11,103 nt of DNA. Origin: Halovivax sp. Its GTDB lineage: Archaea; Halobacteriota; Halobacteria; Halobacteriales; Natrialbaceae. The position numbers and the translations under genes are program-made. The stretch covers positions 1 to 11,103 of the forward strand of contig SKPV01000258.1 in assembly GCA_007119345.1 (NCBI GenBank). Direction: 5' to 3'. Positions 1 to 6,357 of this stretch are shown piece by piece. Position 1 is the first letter of the stretch; each line of letters opens with the position of its first letter. Below the pieces are notes generated by a model. It was not told the origin of the DNA. It ran no database searches and saw only the letters and a program-made list of their open reading frames with translations.

Positions 1-68
1 CCGACCGCGGACGACGACCGACCGCGGACGACGACCGACCGCGGACGACGACCGAGCGAGGGCTACGA
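1..68. repeat. 17-bp tandem repeat array at left edge
   Basis: The unit CCGACCGCGGACGACGA occurs three times without a mismatch (1-17, 18-34, 35-51). A fourth, degraded copy at 52-68 keeps CCGA at the start and ACGA at the end. The array may continue beyond the left edge. Seventeen is not a multiple of three, so successive copies would be read in different frames. Two plus frames stay open across it, one of them running into the next gene, so it could still overlap the unseen 3' end of an upstream gene. Confidence 0.85.
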
Positions 69-86
69 CCGAGGCGCAGGCCACGG

Positions 87-93
87 GTTTAGG
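87..93 (+). promoter_or_regulatory. TATA-like element for the thiamine-binding protein gene
   Basis: A short T/A-containing patch (GTTTAGG) sits in otherwise very GC-rich DNA, about 28 nt before the ATG at 118. That is the spacing expected if an archaeal transcript starts at or next to the start codon. It supports the ATG at 118 over the GTG at 106. This is pattern and spacing only. Confidence 0.45.
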
Positions 94-117
94 AGCGCCC
101 CCCACGTGGCCTCGACC

Positions 118-465
118 ATGACGGTGATCGGCTTTCTCAGCACCGCACCGGTGTCCGACGAACCCATGTCCGACCAGGTAGCCAGCGCGGTCGAGGCGAT
201 CGACGAGACCGGCGTCACCTACCAGACGGGACCGATGGGGACGACGATCGAGGCGGAATCGATCGACGAACTGCTCGAGGCCGTTCGGGCGGCCCACGAG
301 GCGATCGACGCCGACCGGGTCAGCACGGTCCTGAAGATCGACGATCGGCGCGACACGGACAAGGGCGCCTGGGAGAAAGTCGAGACGGTGGAGGAATCGC
401 TCGGCCGACCGGCCACGAACCGGGACCAGCAGCTGGGCCGTCCGGCACCCGACCACGACGACTGA
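118..465 (+). CDS. MTH1187-family thiamine-binding protein (DUF77)
   Basis: This is a small cytoplasmic protein of 115 residues from the ATG at 118. The opening MTVIGFLSTAPV, the central YQTGPMGTTIEAE segment and the later VLKIDDRRD are the pattern of the MTH1187/YqgV (Thiamine_BP, formerly DUF77) family: small ferredoxin-like proteins that form oligomers and bind thiamine or a related ligand. The physiological role is poorly defined, and no thiamine synthesis or transport gene is visible beside it. A GTG at 106 is in frame and would add four residues. I prefer 118 because the family normally begins right at the first beta strand and a TATA-like patch lies 28 nt upstream. The last 20 or so residues (two GRPA motifs, then Asp-rich) look like an unstructured halophilic tail beyond the family's usual 95-100 residues. 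Confidence 0.85.
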   Translation: MTVIGFLSTAPVSDEPMSDQVASAVEAIDETGVTYQTGPMGTTIEAESIDELLEAVRAAHEAIDADRVSTVLKIDDRRDTDKGAWEKVETVEESLGRPATNRDQQLGRPAPDHDD

Positions 466-477
466 CGGCCGATCGAT

Positions 478-503
478 CCCCGGCGACCCACCGGCAGCCG
501 GGG
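478..503 (+). terminator. Hairpin just after the thiamine-binding protein gene
   Basis: Perfect 7-bp arms (CCCCGGC at 478-484 and GCCGGGG at 497-503) flank a 12-nt loop, starting 13 nt after the stop codon. No T-run follows, so it is not a classical intrinsic terminator. Its place between two same-strand genes suggests 3'-end formation or transcript protection. In GC-rich DNA a 7-bp pair can also arise by chance. Confidence 0.35.
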
Positions 504-514
504 TGACCGAAGCG

Positions 515-526
515 ATACTTCCTTTG
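515..526 (+). promoter_or_regulatory. Weak promoter candidate for the metal-binding protein gene
   Basis: The A/T-containing patch ATACTTCCTTTG lies 24-35 nt before the ATG at 550, inside GC-rich sequence. It fits a leaderless haloarchaeal promoter by position, but the match to a TATA box is poor. Confidence 0.3.
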
Positions 527-549
527 GGATCCGGGCGGTACCGACCGCT

Positions 550-759
550 ATGGAACAGTCCACGGTATCGGTAGACGGCATGTCCTGCGAGGGCTGCGAA
601 CAAAACGTCGTCGACGCGCTGGGCGCGCTCGAGGGCGTCGCGGAGACGACGGCGGACCACGAGGCCGGGCACGTCCGCGTCGAGCACGACCCCGCGGTCG
701 TCGACGTCGACGCGATCGGTGGCGCGATCGAGAACGCCGGCTACGACGTCGTCGATTGA
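550..759 (+). CDS. Heavy-metal-associated (HMA) domain protein, CopZ-like
   Basis: A 69-residue protein made of one HMA domain. The metal loop GMSCEGC carries the MxCxxC signature, with Cys13 and Cys16 as the soft-metal ligands. The alternation of beta-like (STVSV, HVRVEHD) and helix-like segments (EQNVVDALGAL, VDAIGGAIENAGY) fits the beta-alpha-beta-beta-alpha-beta ferredoxin fold. Proteins of this type bind Cu(I), or sometimes Zn, in the cytosol and pass it to P1B-type ATPases or regulators. No such ATPase or regulator lies in the window, so the partner is unknown and copper is the likely rather than proven metal. The domain fills the whole protein, so it is complete and not a fragment of an ATPase. 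The ATG at 550 leaves the first strand intact. Confidence 0.88.
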   Translation: MEQSTVSVDGMSCEGCEQNVVDALGALEGVAETTADHEAGHVRVEHDPAVVDVDAIGGAIENAGYDVVD

Positions 760-821
760 GCGCCCGAGGGACGAATCAGGAGTCATCCCTTCTTCGATCG
801 CGACGGATCGTCGAGCGACGG

Positions 822-952
822 CGCCGTCGGGCGATCGTCTGCGCCCCGTCGAACGGCCGACTGTGTGCCGTCGAAGGCCGTCTGAACCCCGTCGAACGGG
901 CCTCTGAGCGCTGACGAACGGCCGTCCGAACCCCGTCGAACGACCGTGTGAC
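822..952. repeat. Degenerate 22-bp tandem repeat, about six units
   Basis: Units begin at 822, 844, 866, 887, 909 and 931. The period is 22 nt, with one 21-nt unit (866-886). The consensus is CCCCGTCGAACG followed by about ten further bases resembling GCCGTCTGAA. The copies at 844, 887 and 931 share CCCCGTCGAACG exactly; the others carry several substitutions. The period is not a multiple of three, so this is not a coding repeat. It is close to two turns of B-DNA, which would put each unit on the same face of the helix. Confidence 0.75.
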
Positions 953-1004
953 GGAGACCGGTACGCTGACCGGCCCTGAGATTTTACCATGTTCGCTAAC
1001 GTGG

Positions 1005-1036
1005 ACCGATTTCTAATATCGGTAATGTACATTCCC
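1005..1036. promoter_or_regulatory. Two abutting dyads upstream of the fatty-acid gene pair
   Basis: The first dyad has 6-bp arms, ACCGAT (1005-1010) and ATCGGT (1018-1023), around a 7-nt centre. The second is the perfect 10-bp palindrome AATGTACATT (1024-1033), extended by GG and CC at 1021-1022 and 1035-1036 with one mismatched pair between. Both lie 35-70 nt upstream of the TATA-like element at about 1070. Dyads of this size are typical operators for dimeric TetR-, GntR- or Lrp-type regulators, but no regulator is encoded nearby and the binding protein is unknown. Confidence 0.45.
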
Positions 1037-1069
1037 GTTCGTTCAACCATCGATAACGGATTCGGTGGA

Positions 1070-1076
1070 GTTAAGG
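1070..1076 (+). promoter_or_regulatory. TATA-like element for the dehydrogenase/hydratase gene
   Basis: GTTAAGG is centred about 27 nt before the ATG at 1100, with a purine-rich GGTGGA just upstream where a BRE would lie. The spacing predicts a leaderless transcript starting at 1100, and this decides the start codon over the ATG at 989. Confidence 0.55.
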
Positions 1077-1099
1077 GCGTGGTAAGAACACCCACGCCC

Positions 1100-3058
1100 A
1101 TGTCAGCCGACGACATCGAACACGTGACGGTGATCGGCGCCGGCAGCATGGGCCACGGCATCGCCCAGGTGGCCGCCATGGCCGGCTACGACGTGACCCT
1201 CAGGGATATCGAGGAGGAGATCGTCAAGGATGGGTACGAGAACGTCGAGTGGAGTCTCGGGAAGCTCGACGAGAAGGGACACCTCGAAGAATCCCCCGAC
1301 GAAATCCTCGCCCGGATCGACACGGCGGTCGACCTGGAGGCGGCGGCGGCACCGGCGGACCTCGTGATCGAGGCCGCCCCGGAGCGGATGGACCTCAAGA
1401 AGGACCTCTTCGCGGACCTGGAGGCCTACACGCACGACGAGGCCATCCTGGCCTCGAACACGTCGAGCCTCTCGATCACCGAGATCGCGAGCGCGACCGA
1501 TTCGCCCGAGCGGGTGCTCGGCCTCCACTTTTTCAACCCGCCGGTGAAGATGGATCTCGTCGAGGTGATCTACGGCGCGGAGACGACCGACGCGACCGCC
1601 GAGACGGGCTACGACTGGGTCGAGTCGATCGGCAAGACGCCCATCTACGTCCGCAAGGACGTCAACGGTTTCGTGGTTAACTCCTGTCTGGGGCCGTTCG
1701 GCGACGAGGCCGCCTGGATGGTCTCGGCGGGGGAGGCGGAGATCCGGGAGATCGACGCCGCGATGGTCCACCGGCGCGGGTACCCGATGGGGCCCTTCGA
1801 GCTGGCCGACCTCACCGGCATCGACATCGGCTACCACGTCCGCAAGGAGGCCGGCAAGCCGATTCCGCCGATCGTCGAGGAGAAAGTCGAGCGCGAGGAA
1901 CTCGGCCGGAAGACGGGCCGTGGATTCTACGACTACGACGAGGGGGACGGGCCGGACTACGAGATCGGCGACGGCGAAGACGTCGATACGCTCCGCATCG
2001 AGGCGCGGATGATCAACGAGGCGGCGAAACTCGTCGGCGACGGCGTCGCCACACCCGACGCGATCGACACGGGGGTGCGCCTCGGCGCGGGCTTTCCCGA
2101 AGGGCTGTGCCGCCGGGCCGACAAGATCGGGCTCGACGCCGTCCTCGAGAAGCTGACGGAACTTCAGGACGAGTACGGTGCCGACCGCTACGAGCCCGCG
2201 GACCACCTCGTGAAACTGGTCGATGCCGGAGAGACGGGCGAAGACGCCGTCGCCGGCTTTCACGACTACGGCGGCGAGGCGGACGAGCGCGAATACCACG
2301 CGATCGACTGGAAGCTCGACGACCGCGGGGTGCTCGCCGTCGAACTCGACCGACCGGAGCGGATGAACGCGATCTCGGCCGATCTCATGGACGAGATCGT
2401 CGACCTCCTCGAGCGGGTCGACGTCGAGGAGATCCGCTGCGTGACGTTCGAGGGCGCGGGCGACCGGGCGTTCTCCGCGGGTGCGGACATCGGCGGCTTC
2501 GCGTCGGTCGAACCCACGGACGTGATGGACGTCTCGCCGATGTTCGAGCGCGTCAACGACTTCCCGCGGCCGGTGCTCGCGAGGATCGACGGCTACTGTC
2601 TCGGCGCCGGCCTCGAGCTCGCGCTGGCCTGCGACCTCAGAGTCGCCACGAGCGACTCCGCGTTCGGCTGCCCGGAGATCACGCTCGGGCTCATACCCGG
2701 CGGCGGAGGGACACAGCGCCTCCTGCGCATCCTGGGCGAAACGCGCGCGAAGGAACTCGTCTTCCGCGGCAATCACATCTCCGCCGAACGGGCCGAAAAC
2801 TGGGGGCTGATCAACCGCGCCGTCCCCGCCGACGAGTTCGAGGAGGTCGTCGCGGCGTTCGTCGACGACCTCGCCTCCGGCCCGCCGATCGGCCTGAAGG
2901 TCGCAAAGACGGTCATGAACGAGGGCGAGAACGCCAGTCTCGAAGCCGCGCTGGCGTTGGAGTCCCAGGGCTTCGGCCTGCTGATGGGGACCGACGACGT
3001 CCGCGAGGGGACGATGGCGTTCGCCGAGGACCGCGAGCCGGAGTTCGAGGGGTCCTGA
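1100..3058 (+). CDS. Bifunctional 3-hydroxyacyl-CoA dehydrogenase / enoyl-CoA hydratase
   Basis: A 652-residue cytoplasmic enzyme with two fused modules. Residues 1 to about 390 form the NAD-dependent 3-hydroxyacyl-CoA dehydrogenase: a Rossmann loop GAGSMG (13-18), VIEAAPE near 89-95, NTSS (120-123), and GLHFFNPP with the catalytic His at about 143, followed by the helical C-terminal dehydrogenase domain. Residues from about 400 to 652 form a crotonase-fold hydratase with the oxyanion-hole segment FSAGADI. Both catalytic glutamates are present: Glu506 in LELALACD and Glu526 in FGCPEITLG, 20 residues apart as in the Glu144/Glu164 pair of rat mitochondrial hydratase. Together the modules would hydrate an enoyl-CoA and oxidise the (S)-3-hydroxyacyl-CoA. 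The order (dehydrogenase first) is the reverse of bacterial FadB and is seen in other archaeal enzymes. An in-frame ATG at 989 would add 37 residues, but they cover the promoter and match nothing in the family. Chain-length preference cannot be read from the sequence. Confidence 0.92.
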   Translation: MSADDIEHVTVIGAGSMGHGIAQVAAMAGYDVTLRDIEEEIVKDGYENVEWSLGKLDEKGHLEESPDEILARIDTAVDLEAAAAPADLVIEAAPERMDLKKDLFADLEAYTHDEAILASNTSSLSITEIASATDSPERVLGLHFFNPPVKMDLVEVIYGAETTDATAETGYDWVESIGKTPIYVRKDVNGFVVNSCLGPFGDEAAWMVSAGEAEIREIDAAMVHRRGYPMGPFELADLTGIDIGYHVRKEAGKPIPPIVEEKVEREELGRKTGRGFYDYDEGDGPDYEIGDGEDVDTLRIEARMINEAAKLVGDGVATPDAIDTGVRLGAGFPEGLCRRADKIGLDAVLEKLTELQDEYGADRYEPADHLVKLVDAGETGEDAVAGFHDYGGEADEREYHAIDWKLDDRGVLAVELDRPERMNAISADLMDEIVDLLERVDVEEIRCVTFEGAGDRAFSAGADIGGFASVEPTDVMDVSPMFERVNDFPRPVLARIDGYCLGAGLELALACDLRVATSDSAFGCPEITLGLIPGGGGTQRLLRILGETRAKELVFRGNHISAERAENWGLINRAVPADEFEEVVAAFVDDLASGPPIGLKVAKTVMNEGENASLEAALALESQGFGLLMGTDDVREGTMAFAEDREPEFEGS

Positions 3059-3059
3059 G

Positions 3060-3494
3060 ATGAGCGCCTTCGACGAAGTCGAAGTCGGCGACACGATCGA
3101 AACCGCCGCCCGAACCGTCACCGAAGCCGACATCGTGAACTTCGCCGGCGTCAGCGGCGACTTCAACGATCTCCACCTCGACGCCGAGAAGATGGCCGAC
3201 TCGGACTACGGCGAGCGGATCGCCATGGGGGCGCTCGTCTTCTCGATGACGACGGGGCTGCTCTGGCAAGCTCGCGGGACCGACAGCGGCGTCGTCGCGA
3301 TGTACGGGGTCGACGAGCTCCGGTTCGTCGCGCCGGTCTTCGTCGGCGACACCATCAGCGTCGAGAGCGAGGTGGTCGAGGCCGACCCCTACGACCACCC
3401 CGAAGCCAGCGGCCGCGTCCGGTACGAAGCGACCGTCACCAACCAGCACGAGGACGTCGTCCTGACCTGCCAGCTGCTGGCCCTGGTTCGCTGA
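3060..3494 (+). CDS. MaoC-type enoyl-CoA hydratase (hot-dog fold)
   Basis: A 144-residue single hot-dog-domain protein. The hydratase motif is VSGDFNDLHLD (31-41): Asp34 and His39 have the five-residue spacing of the catalytic Asp31/His36 pair of Aeromonas PhaJ. The family would predict reversible hydration of trans-2-enoyl-CoA to the (R)-3-hydroxyacyl-CoA. The helix segment reads RIAMGALV where many relatives have A-H-G, which may tune specificity. Its ATG follows the previous stop codon by one base, so it is surely co-transcribed and probably translationally coupled with the (S)-specific fusion enzyme. That placing suggests a role in beta-oxidation of unusual acyl-CoAs, or feeding of (R)-hydroxyacyl-CoA into polyhydroxyalkanoate synthesis. 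No PHA synthase is visible here. A non-hydratase MaoC role (for example, dehydratase in a synthase-like pathway) cannot be excluded. Confidence 0.87.
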   Translation: MSAFDEVEVGDTIETAARTVTEADIVNFAGVSGDFNDLHLDAEKMADSDYGERIAMGALVFSMTTGLLWQARGTDSGVVAMYGVDELRFVAPVFVGDTISVESEVVEADPYDHPEASGRVRYEATVTNQHEDVVLTCQLLALVR

Positions 3495-3515
3495 GAGGGG
3501 GCCGCGACGGCGCGC

Positions 3516-6140
3516 TCAGTCCATCTCTTCGGTCCCGTCGCCGAATTCGAAGACGTCGTCCTCGGCGCTCGTCGAATCCTCCTCGTCGCGGCCAGCGTCC
3601 GGGGCCGAATCGTCGGACTCGTCCTCGACGGCGTCGACTATCGACGGTTCCCCACCGTTCGGGCCCTCGTCGTCGGACTCGCCGATCCGCGTCGTGATCG
3701 CGGATTCCGTCGTCGCGTCGCCCTCGTCGTCGGACTCGCCGATCCGCGTCGTGATCGCGGATTCCGTCGTCGCGTCGCCCTCGACGGCGGCTTCGTCGTA
3801 GCCCACCTCGGTCGCCGCCGGCGCGGCGTCGGTCTCGAACCGGTCGAGCGCCTCGGAGAGTTCGGCGGCTCCCTCCGCGAGCTCCGACGCGGAGTTCGAG
3901 ACCGCCGTGAGCGCCGTCGTCTGCTCCTCGGCGGCGGCGGCGACCGTCTCGGCCTCCGCGGTCGTCTCCTCGGAGATGGTCGCCGCGTCGTCGACCATCG
4001 CGACGACCTCCTGGGTGCTGGCGGCCTGCTCTTCGGTCGCCGCGGAGATCTCCTGGACGCCCTGGTTGGTCTCCTGAGCGTACTCGGCGATCGCTTCGAG
4101 CGCGTCGACGGCGGCCTGGACCTGCTCGCCCGCGTCGTCGATCTTGTCGCTGGTCCGCTCGACCTCTTCGGCGGAGTCGGTCGTCTGCTCCCGGATCGAC
4201 TCGAGGCGTTCTTCGGCCTCGTCGGCCGCTTCCTTGACGTCCTCGGAGAGTTCCTTGACCTCCTGGGCGACGACGGCGAACCCTTCGCCCTCCTCGTCGG
4301 CCGCCGACGAGCGAGAGGCCTCGATGTTGGCGTTCAGCGCCAGCATGTTCGTCTGCTTGGCGATCTGCGAGATCGAGTGGATCAGCTCGTCGATCTGCTG
4401 GACCTCCGCCTCGAGCCGGCGGATCTCGTCGACGGCCGTTCCCGAATCGTCCTCGATCTCGTCCATCGCGTCGATCGCCTCGCGTGCGGCCGACCGTCCC
4501 TCGCGGCCGGTGTCGACGGTCCGTTCCGCGATGTCGGCCACCTCGTTCGAGGAGGCGGCGATCTGCTCGGTCGTCGTCGACAGCGAACTCATCTCGGCGT
4601 CGACCGACTGCAGCGACTCGTTCTGGCGCTCGGCGCCGTCGGAGATCTCCTGGATGGAGCCGGTGACCTGCTGGGACGCCGAGCGGACCTCCTCGCTGGA
4701 GGCGGTGACCTCCTCGCTGGCGGTCGCCACCTCGGTCGCGAACCGATTGAGTTCCGCGACCGTCTCCTCGATCTCCGCGAGCATCTCGTTGAAGTCCCCG
4801 GCAATCGCCCGCATCGTCTCGTTCTCGGTGGCCTCGGCGTCCATCCGGCTGGTGAGGTCGCCCTCGGCCGCATCCTCCATCACCCGACTGTACTGGTTCG
4901 CGGCGCGTTCGAGGTCCTCGTTGAGCCGCTGGACGCGCTCGCGCTCGGCCTCGGCCTCCTCTCTGGCCGCCTGCGCCTCGTCGATCTGGGCGCGGAGGGC
5001 GTCGCGCATCGAGCCGAAGCCGTCATAGAGTCGGCCGATGTTGTCGATCCGTTCGGTTTCGAACTCGACGTCGAGATCGCCGTCCTCCATCCGGGCCGCC
5101 TTGTCCGTGAGGCGGTCGATCGAGACGGCGGTGTTGCGTCCCAGCACCGCCCCGACCATCCCGATCATCAGAATGCCGAGCAGCGTGGCGGCGGTCCCGT
5201 ACTGGTCGACCGCGGTGACGAATCCGTAGGCGTCGTCGGTCGGTTCGTGGACGAGAACGACCCAGTCGGTACCGTGGACCGACGCGTAGCCGGCGACGTA
5301 GTCGTCGGTGTCGAACTCGTAGGCATCGTGTCCGAGCGCGCCCGCAGGTTCCTCGGAGATGCGCTCCACGCCGGGTCCAACCTCGCGCGAGTGTGCCGTG
5401 AGTCCGTGTTCGTCCCCGTACGGTTCGCCGAACGTCGCGAACTCGTCGCCGTAGCCGGCCGAATCGAGCATCACGTCGTCGTCGCCGTCGAGGACGAGCG
5501 TGGTGACGCGGTCGGTGTCCTGGAAGTTCGTCGCGTAGGCCTCCAGGTCGGCCGTGAAGACGATCGCCCGGTCGTCCTCGCGCGGGACGTCGAGGACGTA
5601 CGTGACGACGGCGGCCTCCTGTCCGTGCGCGTCGGTAGTGATGTAGGGTTTGGACACCCAGGGCACACCCTCGACGTTCTGCGCGGCGGCTTCGAACGCG
5701 TCGTCCTCGAGACCGAGCTCGGCGGACGGAACCTCCTCGCCGCCCGCGGGACGGAAGTCGCCCTGGGTGCTCGTCAGCACGGTCTCGTTGGCCGTATCGA
5801 CGTAGTCCATCCGGAAGATGTCCGCATCGAGGTGCTCTTGCCAGTGCAGAAAGCGGAATTCGATCGCGCCGACGTCGTCGGCGTCCACCGAATCCGACGA
5901 GGCGATCATCGCGATCGTCTGCTCGTTCCGTGCGTTCCACATCTCCAGGCTCTGTGCCTCCTGGGTGGCGAACGACGCGTGGTCGTCCTGCACCCGCTGT
6001 TCGACTTCGTCCGTGATGCCGGCGGTCGCCACGAAGCCGATCGCACCCACCGAGAGCCCCAGTACCAGCAGGGCGATCCCGAACTTGAGCGCGTACCGGC
6101 GACGGACGACGGCGGGCACCAGCCGTCTCAGGAAGTTCAT
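3516..6140 (-). CDS. Methyl-accepting chemotaxis transducer with extracellular sensor domain
   Basis: An 874-residue membrane transducer. Membrane segment 1 is at about 18-41, then a roughly 270-residue extracellular region that looks like a Cache-type sensor (PWVSKPYITTD, YVLDVPREDDRAIVFTADLE), then membrane segment 2 at about 316-334. A HAMP domain follows (about 335-390), then a coiled coil, what appears to be a second HAMP (about 410-465) and the long coiled-coil signalling region (about 470-770). The hairpin tip that contacts CheA/CheW is present (ISQIAKQTNMLALNANIEAS, 590-609, then GFAVVAQEVKELSEDVK). The last 100 residues are a very acidic tail with a perfect duplication of 19 residues. 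It converges on the MaoC gene with 21 nt between stop codons and is divergent from an orphan lipoprotein binding protein, a likely partner. The ligand is unknown. Transmembrane topology and tip motifs make the general call secure. Confidence 0.93.
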   Translation of the reverse strand: MNFLRRLVPAVVRRRYALKFGIALLVLGLSVGAIGFVATAGITDEVEQRVQDDHASFATQEAQSLEMWNARNEQTIAMIASSDSVDADDVGAIEFRFLHWQEHLDADIFRMDYVDTANETVLTSTQGDFRPAGGEEVPSAELGLEDDAFEAAAQNVEGVPWVSKPYITTDAHGQEAAVVTYVLDVPREDDRAIVFTADLEAYATNFQDTDRVTTLVLDGDDDVMLDSAGYGDEFATFGEPYGDEHGLTAHSREVGPGVERISEEPAGALGHDAYEFDTDDYVAGYASVHGTDWVVLVHEPTDDAYGFVTAVDQYGTAATLLGILMIGMVGAVLGRNTAVSIDRLTDKAARMEDGDLDVEFETERIDNIGRLYDGFGSMRDALRAQIDEAQAAREEAEAERERVQRLNEDLERAANQYSRVMEDAAEGDLTSRMDAEATENETMRAIAGDFNEMLAEIEETVAELNRFATEVATASEEVTASSEEVRSASQQVTGSIQEISDGAERQNESLQSVDAEMSSLSTTTEQIAASSNEVADIAERTVDTGREGRSAAREAIDAMDEIEDDSGTAVDEIRRLEAEVQQIDELIHSISQIAKQTNMLALNANIEASRSSAADEEGEGFAVVAQEVKELSEDVKEAADEAEERLESIREQTTDSAEEVERTSDKIDDAGEQVQAAVDALEAIAEYAQETNQGVQEISAATEEQAASTQEVVAMVDDAATISEETTAEAETVAAAAEEQTTALTAVSNSASELAEGAAELSEALDRFETDAAPAATEVGYDEAAVEGDATTESAITTRIGESDDEGDATTESAITTRIGESDDEGPNGGEPSIVDAVEDESDDSAPDAGRDEEDSTSAEDDVFEFGDGTEEMD
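3664..3777 (-). repeat. Perfect 57-bp in-frame duplication in the transducer tail
   Basis: Positions 3664-3720 and 3721-3777 are identical over all 57 bases. They encode two back-to-back copies of GDATTESAITTRIGESDDE (about residues 788-825) in the acidic tail after the signalling coiled coil. Identity at silent positions as well suggests a recent duplication or one kept uniform by slippage or recombination. A copy-number change would stay in frame. Confidence 0.95.
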
Positions 6141-6166
6141 CGTATGGCGACACTCTCGCCCCGACG

Positions 6167-6174
6167 TATAAATT
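6167..6174 (-). promoter_or_regulatory. TATA box of the transducer gene
   Basis: On the minus strand the sequence reads AATTTATA, a strong TATA match in locally AT-rich DNA. It ends 27 nt before the ATG at 6140, which predicts a leaderless or nearly leaderless transcript and confirms the chosen start. Confidence 0.65.
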
Positions 6175-6184
6175 GTGAGCGGTC

Positions 6185-6202
6185 GTTATCGAATTTGATA
6201 AC
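6185..6202. promoter_or_regulatory. 18-bp dyad just upstream of the transducer TATA box
   Basis: The arms are GTTATC (6185-6190) and GATAAC (6197-6202) around GAATTT. Sixteen of 18 positions are symmetric. It lies about 11 bp upstream of the transducer TATA box, where an archaeal activator, or a repressor that overlaps the BRE, could bind. It is on the side of the divergent region nearest the transducer gene. The binding protein is unknown. Confidence 0.45.
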
Positions 6203-6257
6203 ATTCGGTTTGGAACGGGTAGTTAGTTTATTTTCCAAGCCTAATAACGAGCCGAAC

Positions 6258-6290
6258 GGATGTTCCAAGTATTATGAAGAAATAACATCC
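6258..6290. promoter_or_regulatory. Inverted repeat in the transducer / binding-protein intergenic region
   Basis: Perfect 7-bp arms, GGATGTT (6258-6264) and AACATCC (6284-6290), are separated by 19 nt. The dyad lies near the middle of the divergent region, so it could serve either promoter. TTCCAAG at 6263-6269 overlaps its left arm and is repeated at 6233-6239, exactly 30 bp (about three helical turns) away. Confidence 0.35.
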
Positions 6291-6325
6291 TCGCTCACCC
6301 GGGAAACATTCCGGAGCGCCACAAG

Positions 6326-6336
6326 CGTTAATAACG
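6326..6336 (+). promoter_or_regulatory. TATA element inside an 11-bp palindrome, binding-protein gene
   Basis: CGTTAATAACG is a perfect palindrome around a central A. Its TTAATAA core lies about 27 nt before the ATG at 6358, the expected TATA position for a leaderless transcript. A repressor binding this palindrome would block TBP directly. The 9-mer TAATAACGA within it recurs at 6242-6250, outside the TATA position. Confidence 0.55.
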
Positions 6337-6357
6337 AATGTCCAAAACGTCACCGCG

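Larger units (their letters stand above)
760..1099. other. Gene-free stretch: tandem repeats, then AT-rich promoter region
   Basis: These 340 nt contain no convincing gene. The left part (about 822-952) is a degenerate 22-bp tandem repeat. The right part (about 980-1075) is clearly richer in A/T and holds two dyads and the TATA-like element of the downstream dehydrogenase gene. A 62-residue reading frame across the repeats (719-907) has a repeat-derived, Arg/Pro-rich translation and is not credible. An in-frame ATG at 989 upstream of the dehydrogenase would place the whole promoter inside the coding sequence. Confidence 0.7.

Noticed and set aside
719..907. 62-residue plus-strand ORF over the 22-bp repeats
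   Set aside because: It overlaps the end of the HMA gene in another frame, and its Arg/Pro-rich sequence is simply the translation of a non-triplet repeat.
822..952. CRISPR array
   Set aside because: The repeats are tandem without spacers of unique sequence, are degenerate, and have no cas genes nearby.
989..1099. N-terminal extension of the dehydrogenase/hydratase from the ATG at 989
   Set aside because: The 37 extra residues cover the AT-rich promoter, both dyads and the TATA-like element, and the enzyme family begins right before the Rossmann strand at 1100.
1103..3166. 687-residue minus-strand ORF opposite the dehydrogenase/hydratase
   Set aside because: It is a shadow of the codon bias of the real gene; the peptide is Arg-, Val- and Asp-rich with no domain pattern, while the plus strand has complete catalytic motifs.
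3491..3519. CTGAG/CTCAG pair between the converging MaoC and transducer genes as a bidirectional terminator
   Set aside because: Only five pairs, and the symmetry comes mainly from the two TGA stop codons facing each other.
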